Positions 29,508-37,013 of a stretch of 64,000 bases of DNA are shown here, piece by piece. The stretch is taken from positions 2,976,001-3,040,000 of the forward strand of contig NZ_CP082787.1 of assembly GCF_021462285.1 (NCBI RefSeq). The letters are read 5' to 3'. How positions within the stretch are numbered: position 1 is the first letter of the stretch; the number at the start of each line of letters is the position of its first letter. The position numbers and the translations under genes were made by a program. The notes beneath the pieces are model-generated. The model was not told the DNA's origin, made no database searches, and saw only the letters and a program-made list of their open reading frames with translations. This DNA comes from Serratia entomophila (GTDB lineage Bacteria > Pseudomonadota > Gammaproteobacteria > Enterobacterales > Enterobacteriaceae).

Positions 29508-30394
29508 GCTTGCTCTTCTTCCGTCGCCTGCTGGGCCGGCGCTTTCACCCGGCGCACATGCTCTTCCAGCTCAACGAAAGAGGGACGCTCCGTGGTGTAC
29601 AGCGTTTTACGGCCGAACTCGACCGCGATCTGCGGCGCATAGCCGTTCAGGCTGGACAACAGGGTGACCTTGATGCACTGCATCATCTTGACCGTCTCTG
29701 CGCTCTTTTGCCGCAGCAGGGTCGAAAGCGGGGAAATAAAACCGTAAGCCAACAAAATACCCAGGAAGGTGCCGACCATCGCATTGGCGATCAGCGCCCC
29801 CAGCTCGGCGGCCGGGCGATCGGCCGAGGCCAGCGCGTGTACCACCCCCATCACCGCCGCCACAATGCCGAACGCCGGCAGCGAGTCGCCCACCATCGCC
29901 AGGCTGCCGGCGGGCACTTCGCTTTCCTGTTCGAAGGTTTCGATTTCTTCGTCCATCAGCGCTTCGATCTCAAACGCATTCATGTTGCCGCTCACCATCA
30001 GCCGTAAATAGTCGGTAATGAATTCCACCAGGGTGTTATCGGCAAGAATGCGGGGATAATTAGAGAAAATTTCGCTTTCCTGCGGGTTATCAATGTCAAA
30101 CTCGAGGGACAGCATGCCCTGCTGGCGCGATTTGGCCAGCAGCCGATACAGCAACGCCATCAGATCCATGTACAGATCTTTGCTGTATTTCGAACGGCGC
30201 ATCAGTTTGGGCAGCGCACGCAGCGTGGATTTGATCGCTTTGCCGTTATTGCCGACGATAAAAGCGCCAATGCCTGCGCCGCCGATAATCAGAAACTCCG
30301 CCGGCTGATACAGCGCGCCGAGATGCCCCCCTACGATCAGGTATCCGCCAAAAACCGCACCCAATACCACGAGATAACCCAAAATAACTAACAC
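29504..30394 (-). CDS. motA: MotA, flagellar stator protein
   Basis: 296 residues from a GTG at 30394, which has AAGGA six bases upstream; the ATG two codons earlier touches that ribosome site. E. coli motA also starts with GTG. Four membrane helices, a large cytoplasmic loop with the charged rotor-facing segment, and the conserved [20 protein letters not shown] and AYGFISPL blocks. MotA5MotB2 conducts protons to drive rotation. I see no sigma-28 element in the 157 bp before it. Confidence 0.96.
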   Translation of the reverse strand: MLVILGYLVVLGAVFGGYLIVGGHLGALYQPAEFLIIGGAGIGAFIVGNNGKAIKSTLRALPKLMRRSKYSKDLYMDLMALLYRLLAKSRQQGMLSLEFDIDNPQESEIFSNYPRILADNTLVEFITDYLRLMVSGNMNAFEIEALMDEEIETFEQESEVPAGSLAMVGDSLPAFGIVAAVMGVVHALASADRPAAELGALIANAMVGTFLGILLAYGFISPLSTLLRQKSAETVKMMQCIKVTLLSSLNGYAPQIAVEFGRKTLYTTERPSFVELEEHVRRVKAPAQQATEEEQA

Positions 30395-30451
30395 ACGCAT
30401 TCCTTAAATTAACAATGTGGATGGAAGGTGGGGCAAACGCGCCATGACAGG

Positions 30452-30483
30452 CCGGCGGCGCGGCAGCCAAGCTGCACCGCCGG
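30452..30483 (-). other. GC-rich hairpin between flhC and motA
   Basis: Compound stem: CCGGCGG (30452-30458) with CCGCCGG (30477-30483), enclosing GCAGC-CAA-GCTGC (30463-30475). It lies in the flhC-motA gap, 58 bp before the motA GTG. No U run follows. It could limit read-through from flhDC or protect the flhDC message. The rest of the gap shows no clear promoter. Confidence 0.45.
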
Positions 30484-30551
30484 GAAGGCATTACCGCCCT
30501 CTGCGCATCACAGGTGTGTTTTCACTGCCGTGAACCGACAATGTTGCGGGC

Positions 30552-31133
30552 TCAAATGGCGCGTTTGACCTGCTCGTCCAGCAGTTGAGGAATAATATCG
30601 GCCAGTTGCGGCGAAAGTTTACGTCTTTTTACTGCGCGGGATGGGGGTTGGCATAAGCTACAGATAAAACCGTTCAGCGGCTGATGCGCATGGGTGATAA
30701 ATGCGCCGCCGCAGCAGCTGCAGGCGGAAAGCTGCAGCATGCCGCTGTCGACAAAACGCACCAGCGTCCAGGCGCGGGTCAGCGCCAGCAGCGGCGCTTC
30801 TCCCGCTTGTTGCGGGCACTGTTCCAGGTACAGGCGGTAGGCTTTAATCACCGCCTCTACGCCGCTGCATTGCCCGCTTTTCATCAGAAAGCGGTAGGCG
30901 TTGTAGAACATCGAAGAATGGATATTCTGTTCCCAGGTCATAAACCAGTCGGTAGAGAACGGCAACATCCCTTTAGGCGGCGGGCTGCCGCGCAGTTCCT
31001 TATAAAGTTTAATCAAGCGTCCGCGGCTGAGCTGCGTTTCGCTCTCCAGCATTTGCAAACGGGCCCCCAGTGAAATCAGCTCCATGGCGAGCTGAATGTC
31101 CTTGGCTTCCTGAACAATACTTTTCTCTACCAT
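30552..31133 (-). CDS. flhC: FlhC, flagellar master transcription activator subunit
   Basis: 193 residues from the ATG at 31133; the preceding codon at 31136 is also ATG, overlaps the flhD stop and could be used. It contains the family block [20 protein letters not shown] and the four-cysteine zinc site in CSCCGG and CSLC, then [13 protein letters not shown]. FlhC with FlhD forms the FlhD4C2 activator of class 2 flagellar promoters. It is coupled to flhD. Confidence 0.97.
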   Translation of the reverse strand: MVEKSIVQEAKDIQLAMELISLGARLQMLESETQLSRGRLIKLYKELRGSPPPKGMLPFSTDWFMTWEQNIHSSMFYNAYRFLMKSGQCSGVEAVIKAYRLYLEQCPQQAGEAPLLALTRAWTLVRFVDSGMLQLSACSCCGGAFITHAHQPLNGFICSLCQPPSRAVKRRKLSPQLADIIPQLLDEQVKRAI

Positions 31134-31135
31134 CA

Positions 31136-31486
31136 TCAGGCTCTTTTCTTCGTCGCACCGCCGTCTTTAGACGACAGTTCTTGCAGTAAATGGCTTGATA
31201 GCAAAATACCGGTATGGATTTGCTGCAGGGAGTCCACCCGCGACTCTTTGGTCAGGCGTTCGATGCTTTGGCTGTCGTTAAAGCGGAAGTGGCAGATCAG
31301 CTGGTTGGTCTCCGCCAGTTTAACCATTTGCGGCAACGTAAGCTGCGCGAGCGCATCAGCCATGGTTTCGTCAATCCCTAAACGGAACATCGCCGACGCT
31401 TTTTCGTCATTAATCAAACGCTGTGCTAAAAGTAAATATGACAAATTTATGTCATAAATATGCTTAAGTAATTCAGACGTACCCAT
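31136..31486 (-). CDS. flhD: FlhD, flagellar master transcription activator subunit
   Basis: 116 residues from the ATG at 31486, the E. coli length; an ATG three codons earlier (31495) is the alternative. Sequence [20 protein letters not shown] and [20 protein letters not shown] is characteristic. FlhD helps FlhC bind DNA and is the dimerisation core. Its upstream region is unusually long and AT-rich and contains a CRP box, in line with known cAMP dependence of flhDC in enterobacteria. Confidence 0.97.
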   Translation of the reverse strand: MGTSELLKHIYDINLSYLLLAQRLINDEKASAMFRLGIDETMADALAQLTLPQMVKLAETNQLICHFRFNDSQSIERLTKESRVDSLQQIHTGILLSSHLLQELSSKDGGATKKRA

Positions 31487-32883
31487 ATTCCCCATCCCGA
31501 CAGACTATGTTTAAAAACATACGCTGGGTGATAATTTTTATCGCCCGTGACCTGGGTTTGTTCCCGAAGTTGGCAAATTAGTCCCTAAATAACGCCGCGA
31601 TAAATAGCGAAGATCGCTCAATGCGGCTGCTGTTCAGTATTTGATACGTGCGTAAACCAACGTGTATGGATGTACAGCATTTTTGCTTCGATAGTGTTTA
31701 GCCACCATGAAACTATTTTTACAAATTTAATAAGATTATTCCTAAAGCAGCGCAACTCTACCCCCGAACCATTAGCACACACAATGTAAGTAAGAAGCAA
31801 TTTTAAATACAATGTGATGTGAGTCACAAAAATAAAAAATATTTAAACCAAATATCACGAATGCCGCTCACTTTTTGCGCTTATTTTTGATCACAAAATA
31901 GCCATAAGTAAAAAAACGTCTTAAAAACAATGTTTATCAGCCAAAAATTTATCTTTTTTAGATCAATTCGAACAAAAGCATCACCAAACCAAAATAACAG
32001 AACAAAAATCTGCTGTTAGCCGATAAATGCAGTATAAATAACCTGTTAGAAGGCAATAAAGCTTAAACGTTGAAAAATAACGCTTGGTAACTATAAGGTT
32101 ATGGTGTTTCGGATTTGACTTAAAAATCTCACTGCACCGTGTTTCAAATTTCATCGTGCGGGGATATTGGCTCTTCAGTGATTCGACGACGTGTTGAACA
32201 AGAAAACAGACGTAACGATATGTTTCCGTATAAGCAGGGTGCAAGGATCGCTTTTTACAGAAAAAATCCCCCAAAACGAAATATCGGCATAAAACATGAG
32301 AACTTTAATTCTTTTTCTCACTCAATGAAAAATCGCTTAATTATCACGTTGAGTTATTGGTTATTAGATTTCATTTCACCGCACCTGCTCCCATGAATAG
32401 ATAAAACGTAGTTTTTTTATTTTGCGAAGATCATTGTTGTTGTCGGCACTTCATGGCAGATGTGCGCCACCGTTGTGTTAATCGGGCAATCGGCAATGAT
32501 GAAAGCCAGGGCGACACAGGGCGACGCCGCCACCGTGCGAATTTTATGCAACGCCCCTTTTTGCGCGGGCTTCGGCAGCAGAAACCGCAGGCCTGAAGGC
32601 CGGCAGACCGCAAAAAGCGCCCGTTTTGCGCTGCCCGCCGCACCATTGCGGCCTGAGACTTTCCCTATTTCTTCATTTATCAGCAAGATGACATTGCTGC
32701 CGACGCACCGGCATATTATTATTATCAACGCGCGGCCATTCGGCGCATCATTATTACCAAAGTGCAATTTATCTATTCGAATTGATTTTTGTCAGGTCGT
32801 ACATCGCTGCCTCGCGGGTGCCCCCATGAGCCGCCGATGTTTTATCCGCCCGGCTACAACTATTAACAGGCTATATTTTAATC
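31487..32883. promoter_or_regulatory. 1.4-kb AT-rich intergenic region between flhD and the cnu-like gene
   Basis: No open frame here looks like a protein: those present have poor composition, no ribosome site and run through AT-rich sequence. The flhD-proximal 500 bp is strongly AT-rich and holds the CRP box at 31813-31828. By analogy with E. coli spacing, the flhDC start point would be near 31750, where TAGAGT is a weak -10 candidate. About 32520-32680 is GC-richer and contains short complementary arms. The region is divergent control DNA for flhDC and the cnu-like gene and a likely H-NS target by composition. Confidence 0.6.
31813..31828. promoter_or_regulatory. CRP-cAMP binding site upstream of flhDC
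   Basis: TGTGA-TGTGAG-TCACA: both half-sites match the CRP consensus TGTGA-N6-TCACA exactly. The centre is about 330 bp from the flhD start codon. CRP activation of flhDC is established in E. coli and reported for Serratia; here it is supported by the sequence match only. Confidence 0.85.
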
Positions 32884-33099
32884 ATGACTGATACCCTCGA
32901 ATATCTGATGACATTCCGCAAATGCTCCAGTTTGGACAGCCTGGAAAAGGTGTACGACAAACTTAACTATTCCATTGATAACGATACAGAAATGAGCAAT
33001 ATGTACCGCGCCGCAGACCACCGCCGCGCCGAGCTGGTGGCCGGTAAATTGTTCGACCTGGGTAAGGTGCCTAAAACGCTGTGGGCGCAGGTGCTTTAA
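32884..33099 (+). CDS. cnu: Hha/YmoA-family protein, closest in sequence to Cnu (YdgT)
   Basis: 71 codons. The sequence ([20 protein letters not shown], then [28 protein letters not shown]) fits the small helical Hha family and agrees better with E. coli Cnu (YdgT) than with Hha, notably [13 protein letters not shown]. These proteins bind H-NS and StpA and sharpen silencing of AT-rich DNA; Cnu was also described as an oriC-binding factor. The gene faces away from flhDC across an AT-rich region. No strong ribosome site is visible. It may be a second, locus-specific paralogue rather than the orthologue of E. coli cnu. Confidence 0.85.
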   Translation: MTDTLEYLMTFRKCSSLDSLEKVYDKLNYSIDNDTEMSNMYRAADHRRAELVAGKLFDLGKVPKTLWAQVL

Positions 33100-33250
33100 T
33101 TCAGCCTAATTACGCGCGGCGCCGGCGTTATCTTTTATTGCTATATAGCCAGACCTCTTCATGATTTATTGCCGCGCGTGATGTAAAACACATTTATTCT
33201 GCCCACCAGGTTCTATCCTTTTAGCTAAAGCGCGGTTATTGGGAGTGAAG

Positions 33251-33670
33251 ATGGGATATCACAATGTTCTGGTTACCGTCGCCGTTGCGGCTGACAGCCA
33301 CCGCCTGGTTGAAAAAGCCGTCTCCATCGTTCGCCCTTCCGAGGGGAAACTCACCCTGCTGAGCACCATCGCCAACCCGGAAATGTACAACAACTTCGCC
33401 GGCCCCATGCTCGGCGATCTGCGCGCCCTGATGGAAGAAGAAACCCGGCTGTTTTTAGAAGAGCTGCGCCAGCGGGCCGGTTATCCGATTGCCGATATGC
33501 TGATAGTGCATGGCGAACTGGCCGATAGCCTGAATTACGCCAGCAGCCGGCAGCCGTTCGATCTGGTGGTCTGCGGCAATCACAGCGACAGCATGATGAA
33601 CAAGTTTTCCTGCTCCGCCGCGCGCTTTATCAACGCCAGCCGCATTGACGTGCTGATCGTCCCGCTCTAG
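33251..33670 (+). CDS. uspC: Universal stress protein UspC
   Basis: 139 residues from the ATG at 33251 (GGGAG five bases upstream). A single Usp domain: MGYHNVLVTVAVAADS at the start, VSIVRPSEGKLTLLS, FDLVVCGNHSDS and the C-terminal IDVLIVPL. It aligns along its length with E. coli UspC (YecG), which is likewise a neighbour of flhDC. UspC-type proteins are induced on growth arrest and linked to motility and adhesion; the exact role is unsettled. Confidence 0.9.
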   Translation: MGYHNVLVTVAVAADSHRLVEKAVSIVRPSEGKLTLLSTIANPEMYNNFAGPMLGDLRALMEEETRLFLEELRQRAGYPIADMLIVHGELADSLNYASSRQPFDLVVCGNHSDSMMNKFSCSAARFINASRIDVLIVPL

Positions 33671-33751
33671 CATCCGAGCACTATTCGTTCATACCCTTTC
33701 ATCCCAGCTGAACTAGGCTTTAGGACACCTATCTGCAGTAAGGAGTGTCCG

Positions 33752-34783
33752 ATGTCACAAGGTCAACAAAACCGCCGCTGGCTATTGGCTTCCCGCCCAC
33801 AGGGTGAGCCGACGGCAAACAACTTCCACCTCGACACGGCGCCAACGCCGCAACCCGCCGCCGGGCAGGTGCTGCTGCGCACTGTTTATCTGTCGCTCGA
33901 TCCCTATATGCGTGGCCGCATGAGCGATGCCCCCTCCTACGCGGCGCCGGTGGAGGTCGGCCAGCTCATGGTCGGAGGCACCGTATCGCGCGTTGTCGCC
34001 TCACAGCATCCCGGTTTCAAAACCGGCGATTGGGTGCTGGGGTATGCCGGTTGGCAGGATTACGCGCTCTCCGACGGCAGCGGCCTGCGCAACCTTGGCC
34101 CAGACCAAAAACACCCCTCGCGCCTGCTGGGGGTTTTGGGCATGCCGGGGTTCACCGCCTACATGGGCTTGCTTGATATTGGCCAGCCCCAGCAGGGTGA
34201 AACCCTGGTGGTGGCCGCCGCCAGCGGCGCCGTCGGCTCTGTTGTCGGGCAGATCGGCAAGCTGAAGGGATGCCGCGTGGTCGGCGTGGCGGGCGGCGCG
34301 GAAAAATGCCGCTACGTCGTGGAAGAACTGGGCTTCGACGCCTGTATCGATCACCGGGCCGCCGACTTTGCCGCGCAGCTCGCCGCCGCCTGCCCGCAGG
34401 GGATCGACGTTTACTATGAAAACGTCGGCGGGGCGGTGTTCGACGCCGTTATGCCGCTGCTGAACGCCAAAGCGCGCATTCCGGTCTGCGGCATCATCGC
34501 CCACTATAACGCCACCCAACTGCCCCCTGGGCCAGACCGTCTGGCGATGCTGGAAGGGCTTATCCTGCGCAAACGCATTCGCATGCAGGGCTTCATTATT
34601 TTCGACGATTATGCGTCAGGCTACGACGATTTTCTGCAGCAGATGAGCGCCTGGGTCGAACAGGGTAAAATCAAATTCCGCGAAGATATCGTCGACGGGC
34701 TGGAAAATGCGCCGCAGGCGTTTATCGGCCTGTTGCAGGGCAAAAACTTCGGCAAGCTGGTGATCCGCGTCGCCGACGAGTGA
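33752..34783 (+). CDS. curA: NADPH-dependent oxidoreductase, CurA-like
   Basis: 343 codons with AAGGAG before the start. Medium-chain reductase of the leukotriene B4 dehydrogenase/curcumin reductase group: LLRTVYLSLDPYMRGRMSD near the N-terminus, the nucleotide-binding AAASGAVGSVVGQIGKLKG, and the C-terminal GLENAPQAFIGLLQGKNFGK. It is close throughout to E. coli CurA (YncB), which reduces the double bonds of curcumin and other enones with NADPH. It is monocistronic, convergent with pcp, and has no evident link to the flanking systems. Confidence 0.9.
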   Translation: MSQGQQNRRWLLASRPQGEPTANNFHLDTAPTPQPAAGQVLLRTVYLSLDPYMRGRMSDAPSYAAPVEVGQLMVGGTVSRVVASQHPGFKTGDWVLGYAGWQDYALSDGSGLRNLGPDQKHPSRLLGVLGMPGFTAYMGLLDIGQPQQGETLVVAAASGAVGSVVGQIGKLKGCRVVGVAGGAEKCRYVVEELGFDACIDHRAADFAAQLAAACPQGIDVYYENVGGAVFDAVMPLLNAKARIPVCGIIAHYNATQLPPGPDRLAMLEGLILRKRIRMQGFIIFDDYASGYDDFLQQMSAWVEQGKIKFREDIVDGLENAPQAFIGLLQGKNFGKLVIRVADE

Positions 34784-34791
34784 CCCTCAGC

Positions 34792-34817
34792 CAGGGCGCA
34801 GCGCCTGCCGCGCCCTG
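34792..34817. terminator. Hairpin between convergent curA and pcp
   Basis: Perfect 8-bp stem CAGGGCGC/GCGCCCTG with a 10-base loop in the 39-bp gap between two convergent stops. No T run on either side, so efficiency is uncertain. The location suits a shared bidirectional terminator. Confidence 0.45.
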
Positions 34818-34822
34818 CTCCG

Positions 34823-35470
34823 TCAATGCAAGGCGCCCTCGCCAAACACCGCATCCTCCTCCACCGTCAATGCGGTAAGCACTATGCTGCGAATGGCCTC
34901 GATCATCGTCGCCAGCGCCATGCTCGGTTTACCCGGATGCTCGGCCGCCAGCGCGTGGCTATAGGGAATATGCACGAACCCGCCTTTGATTGCCGGTTGC
35001 CGGCCGGCGATATAGTGGCTCAGCCCATAAAAGATATGGTTGCAATTGTAGGTACCCGCCGTGTAAGACACCGCGGCCGGAATGCCCTGCTGGCGCAGCC
35101 GCTGCACCGCCGCCTTGATCGGCAACGTGCTGAAATAACCCACGGGCCCGCCCGCCACCACCGGCACGTCTATCGGTTGCCTGCCGGCATTATCCGGTAT
35201 CCGGGCATCGATTAAGTTAATCGCCACCCGCTCCAGCGAAATTTCCGCCCGCCCGCCAGCCAGCCCCAGGCAGATCACCGCCTTCGGGTGCAGTTGTTCA
35301 ATTGCCGCGATAAGCCGCTCATTCGCCACGCCCAGCACGCACGGCAGCTCCAGCGCAACGACTTCCGCCCCGCCGATCCGTTCACCCGCCAAAGCCTGCG
35401 CTATCTGCCAGGAGGGATTCACCGTATCCCCGTCAAACGGCTCTATGCCGGTTACCAACACCTTTTCCAT
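34823..35470 (-). CDS. pcp: Pyrrolidone-carboxylate peptidase
   Basis: 215 codons, the usual size. It removes N-terminal pyroglutamate from peptides in the cytoplasm (peptidase family C15). The catalytic triad is visible: E80 in [19 protein letters not shown]143 in AGTYNCNH, H167 in GFVHIPY. The N-terminal [14 protein letters not shown] is the family substrate loop. It diverges from a LysR regulator, which may control it. Confidence 0.95.
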   Translation of the reverse strand: MEKVLVTGIEPFDGDTVNPSWQIAQALAGERIGGAEVVALELPCVLGVANERLIAAIEQLHPKAVICLGLAGGRAEISLERVAINLIDARIPDNAGRQPIDVPVVAGGPVGYFSTLPIKAAVQRLRQQGIPAAVSYTAGTYNCNHIFYGLSHYIAGRQPAIKGGFVHIPYSHALAAEHPGKPSMALATMIEAIRSIVLTALTVEEDAVFGEGALH

Positions 35471-35512
35471 CCTCTACCCCCTATGGCGGCCGATACCGCG
35501 TGCCATCAGCTT

Positions 35513-35547
35513 AGATAACGCAGTATGATTCTGGAAATGGATTATCT
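35513..35547. promoter_or_regulatory. Possible regulator site between pcp and the LysR gene
   Basis: Inverted arms AGATAA (35513-35518) and TTATCT (35542-35547), 23 bp apart, in the divergent 97-bp region, 20 bp before the regulator start. The position suits autoregulation by the LysR protein, but six-base arms in AT-rich DNA are weak evidence. Confidence 0.25.
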
Positions 35548-35567
35548 GCATATAGAGTATTCACAAA

Positions 35568-36500
35568 ATGAATTTAGCAAGCATCGATCTCAATCTGCTG
35601 GTGGTGTTCGACGCGCTGTATCAAACGCGTAATGTGACCGCCGCCGGAAAACGGCTGAACCGCGCCCAGCCTTCGGTCAGCAATGCGCTGGCCCGTCTGC
35701 GCGTTTTGTTGGGCGATCCGCTGTTTGCGCGCAGCGGCGGCGCGATGGTGCCCACGCCGCGCGCGCACCAACTGATGCCGCAGATACGGCAGGTGCTTGA
35801 GCAAATCCAGCAGGCCCTGGCCCCGCCCGCGCACTTCGATCCCGCCAGCGCGCGCGACCGCCGCTTTACCCTGGCGGCAGGCGATTATGCCGACATCACG
35901 CTATTGCCAGCGATCATAGGCGCATTGCGCCGCGCCGCACCGGGTATCGATCTTCGGGTTTCACGCCTGGACCGCCGCCATATTCATCAGCAGCTGGAAC
36001 GTGGGGAAGTGGATATTGCGCTGGGTGGCCATATTTCCGGCCCCGAAAGCCACTATGTCCGCCGCCTGTTCGATGAACATCTGGTGTGTATCGCCAGCCG
36101 CAAGCACCCGCAGTTGGTAGACGGCCGTTGGGATTTGGCGCGTTACCTCAGTTTGCCGCATGGGCTGTACGCCCCCACGGATGATGGTTCCGGCCGCGGC
36201 ATCGTCGATCGCCGTCTGGCCGAGATCGGCGGTCAACGGCGCGTTGCCGCCACTTTTTCGCACATCGTCGCTCTGCCGGCGGTGGTGGCGGCCAGCGATC
36301 TGATCGCCACCCTGGCGGCCAGCGTCGCCCGACGGTATGCCGATGCGTTGCAAATTCAGTTTTTACCTTTGCCGGAAGAATTGGCTATTCCCTCCTTCCC
36401 CATTGAGCTGGTGGCCGGCCGCCAGGTTAAACGCGATCCCGCTCTGGCCTGGCTATGCGACGCCATCGGCCAGCTCAACCTCTCCCCTTTGCCGCGCTAA
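35568..36500 (+). CDS. LysR-family transcriptional regulator
   Basis: 310 codons. The N-terminal winged helix (residues 1-66: LNLLVVFDALYQTRNVTAAG, NRAQPSVSNALARLRVLLGD, PLFARSGGAMVPTPRA) is typical of LysR proteins of the NodD/SyrM-like type. Residues 95-300 form the effector-binding domain. The ligand cannot be told from sequence. It diverges from pcp, the likely regulatory partner by position, and ends in an intrinsic terminator that separates it from the T6SS locus. Confidence 0.92.
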   Translation: MNLASIDLNLLVVFDALYQTRNVTAAGKRLNRAQPSVSNALARLRVLLGDPLFARSGGAMVPTPRAHQLMPQIRQVLEQIQQALAPPAHFDPASARDRRFTLAAGDYADITLLPAIIGALRRAAPGIDLRVSRLDRRHIHQQLERGEVDIALGGHISGPESHYVRRLFDEHLVCIASRKHPQLVDGRWDLARYLSLPHGLYAPTDDGSGRGIVDRRLAEIGGQRRVAATFSHIVALPAVVAASDLIATLAASVARRYADALQIQFLPLPEELAIPSFPIELVAGRQVKRDPALAWLCDAIGQLNLSPLPR

Positions 36501-37013
36501 TCGCATTTTTCTCTGCGTTATCAAACAAATTCCCCGCCCGCCGGCCGTCCTTGGCAGGCGTTTTTTTGCGCACACCAATAGGAATCATCCGAATTCACAT
36601 TCACGCAATTTATATATAACGATCATCTTTAACCTGCAAATGGTAAGGTCAAAAAATGATTAGCCACTTTTTTTTCGTAAAAAAATAGTTGTTATTTAAG
36701 TATCTTGGCTTAAGTGTTACATAATCATTTATTGGTATGACCATTGATCCTTAAAACCAATTGAAAATAAAATCAATTCACAATTTGTTGTTTTGCATAG
36801 GATAAATCCAAAACGTGCGTCAGTTAACGATTTAGATATTGATCCAGAAGGTTATTTTGCAAATGACGAAGGCTATTGTAGACTGCACAAAATCTGTTGA
36901 TGTGTAAAATTCGTTAAATTTTTCGTCAATCCCTGTCTCTAATCGTGACAGATACGCCATCGGGATCGCGCGTCATTTCTCGTGCGGTAGCTATGCCTAA
37001 AGCGAGGAATAGT
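36501..37013. other. AT-rich gap between the LysR gene and vgrG
   Basis: After the terminator at 36535-36567 the sequence is strongly AT-rich to about 36930, with no credible gene. A frame open from 36945 runs into vgrG, but the ribosome site and homology favour the ATG at 37014. The T6SS promoter is expected here. I could not identify a specific sigma-54 or sigma-70 element with confidence. Confidence 0.5.
36535..36567 (+). terminator. Rho-independent terminator of the LysR gene
   Basis: Stem CGCCCGCC/GGCAGGCG (8 pairs with one mismatch) and a 10-base loop, followed at once by seven T. It starts 35 bp after the regulator stop. Confidence 0.75.

Noticed and set aside
30395..30551. Sigma-28 promoter for motA
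   Set aside because: The best candidate (GGCGGTAA on the minus strand) lacks a matching -35 at the right distance.
31618..32396. Short frames on both strands upstream of flhD
   Set aside because: They run through AT-rich control DNA, overlap the CRP region in part, and have unlikely protein composition.
32417..32767. 116-codon minus-strand frame in the same gap
   Set aside because: Overlaps the frame above on the opposite strand and has neither ribosome site nor recognisable domain.
32460..32891. 143-codon plus-strand frame in the flhDC-cnu gap
   Set aside because: Part of it (GSRNRRPEGRQTAKSARF) looked faintly like small phage-associated proteins, but there is no ribosome site, no clear domain and it overlaps the cnu-like start. 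Too weak to call.
36945..37013. Extended N-terminus for VgrG
   Set aside because: The 23 extra residues precede the usual VgrG start and lack a ribosome site, while GAGG precedes the ATG at 37014.
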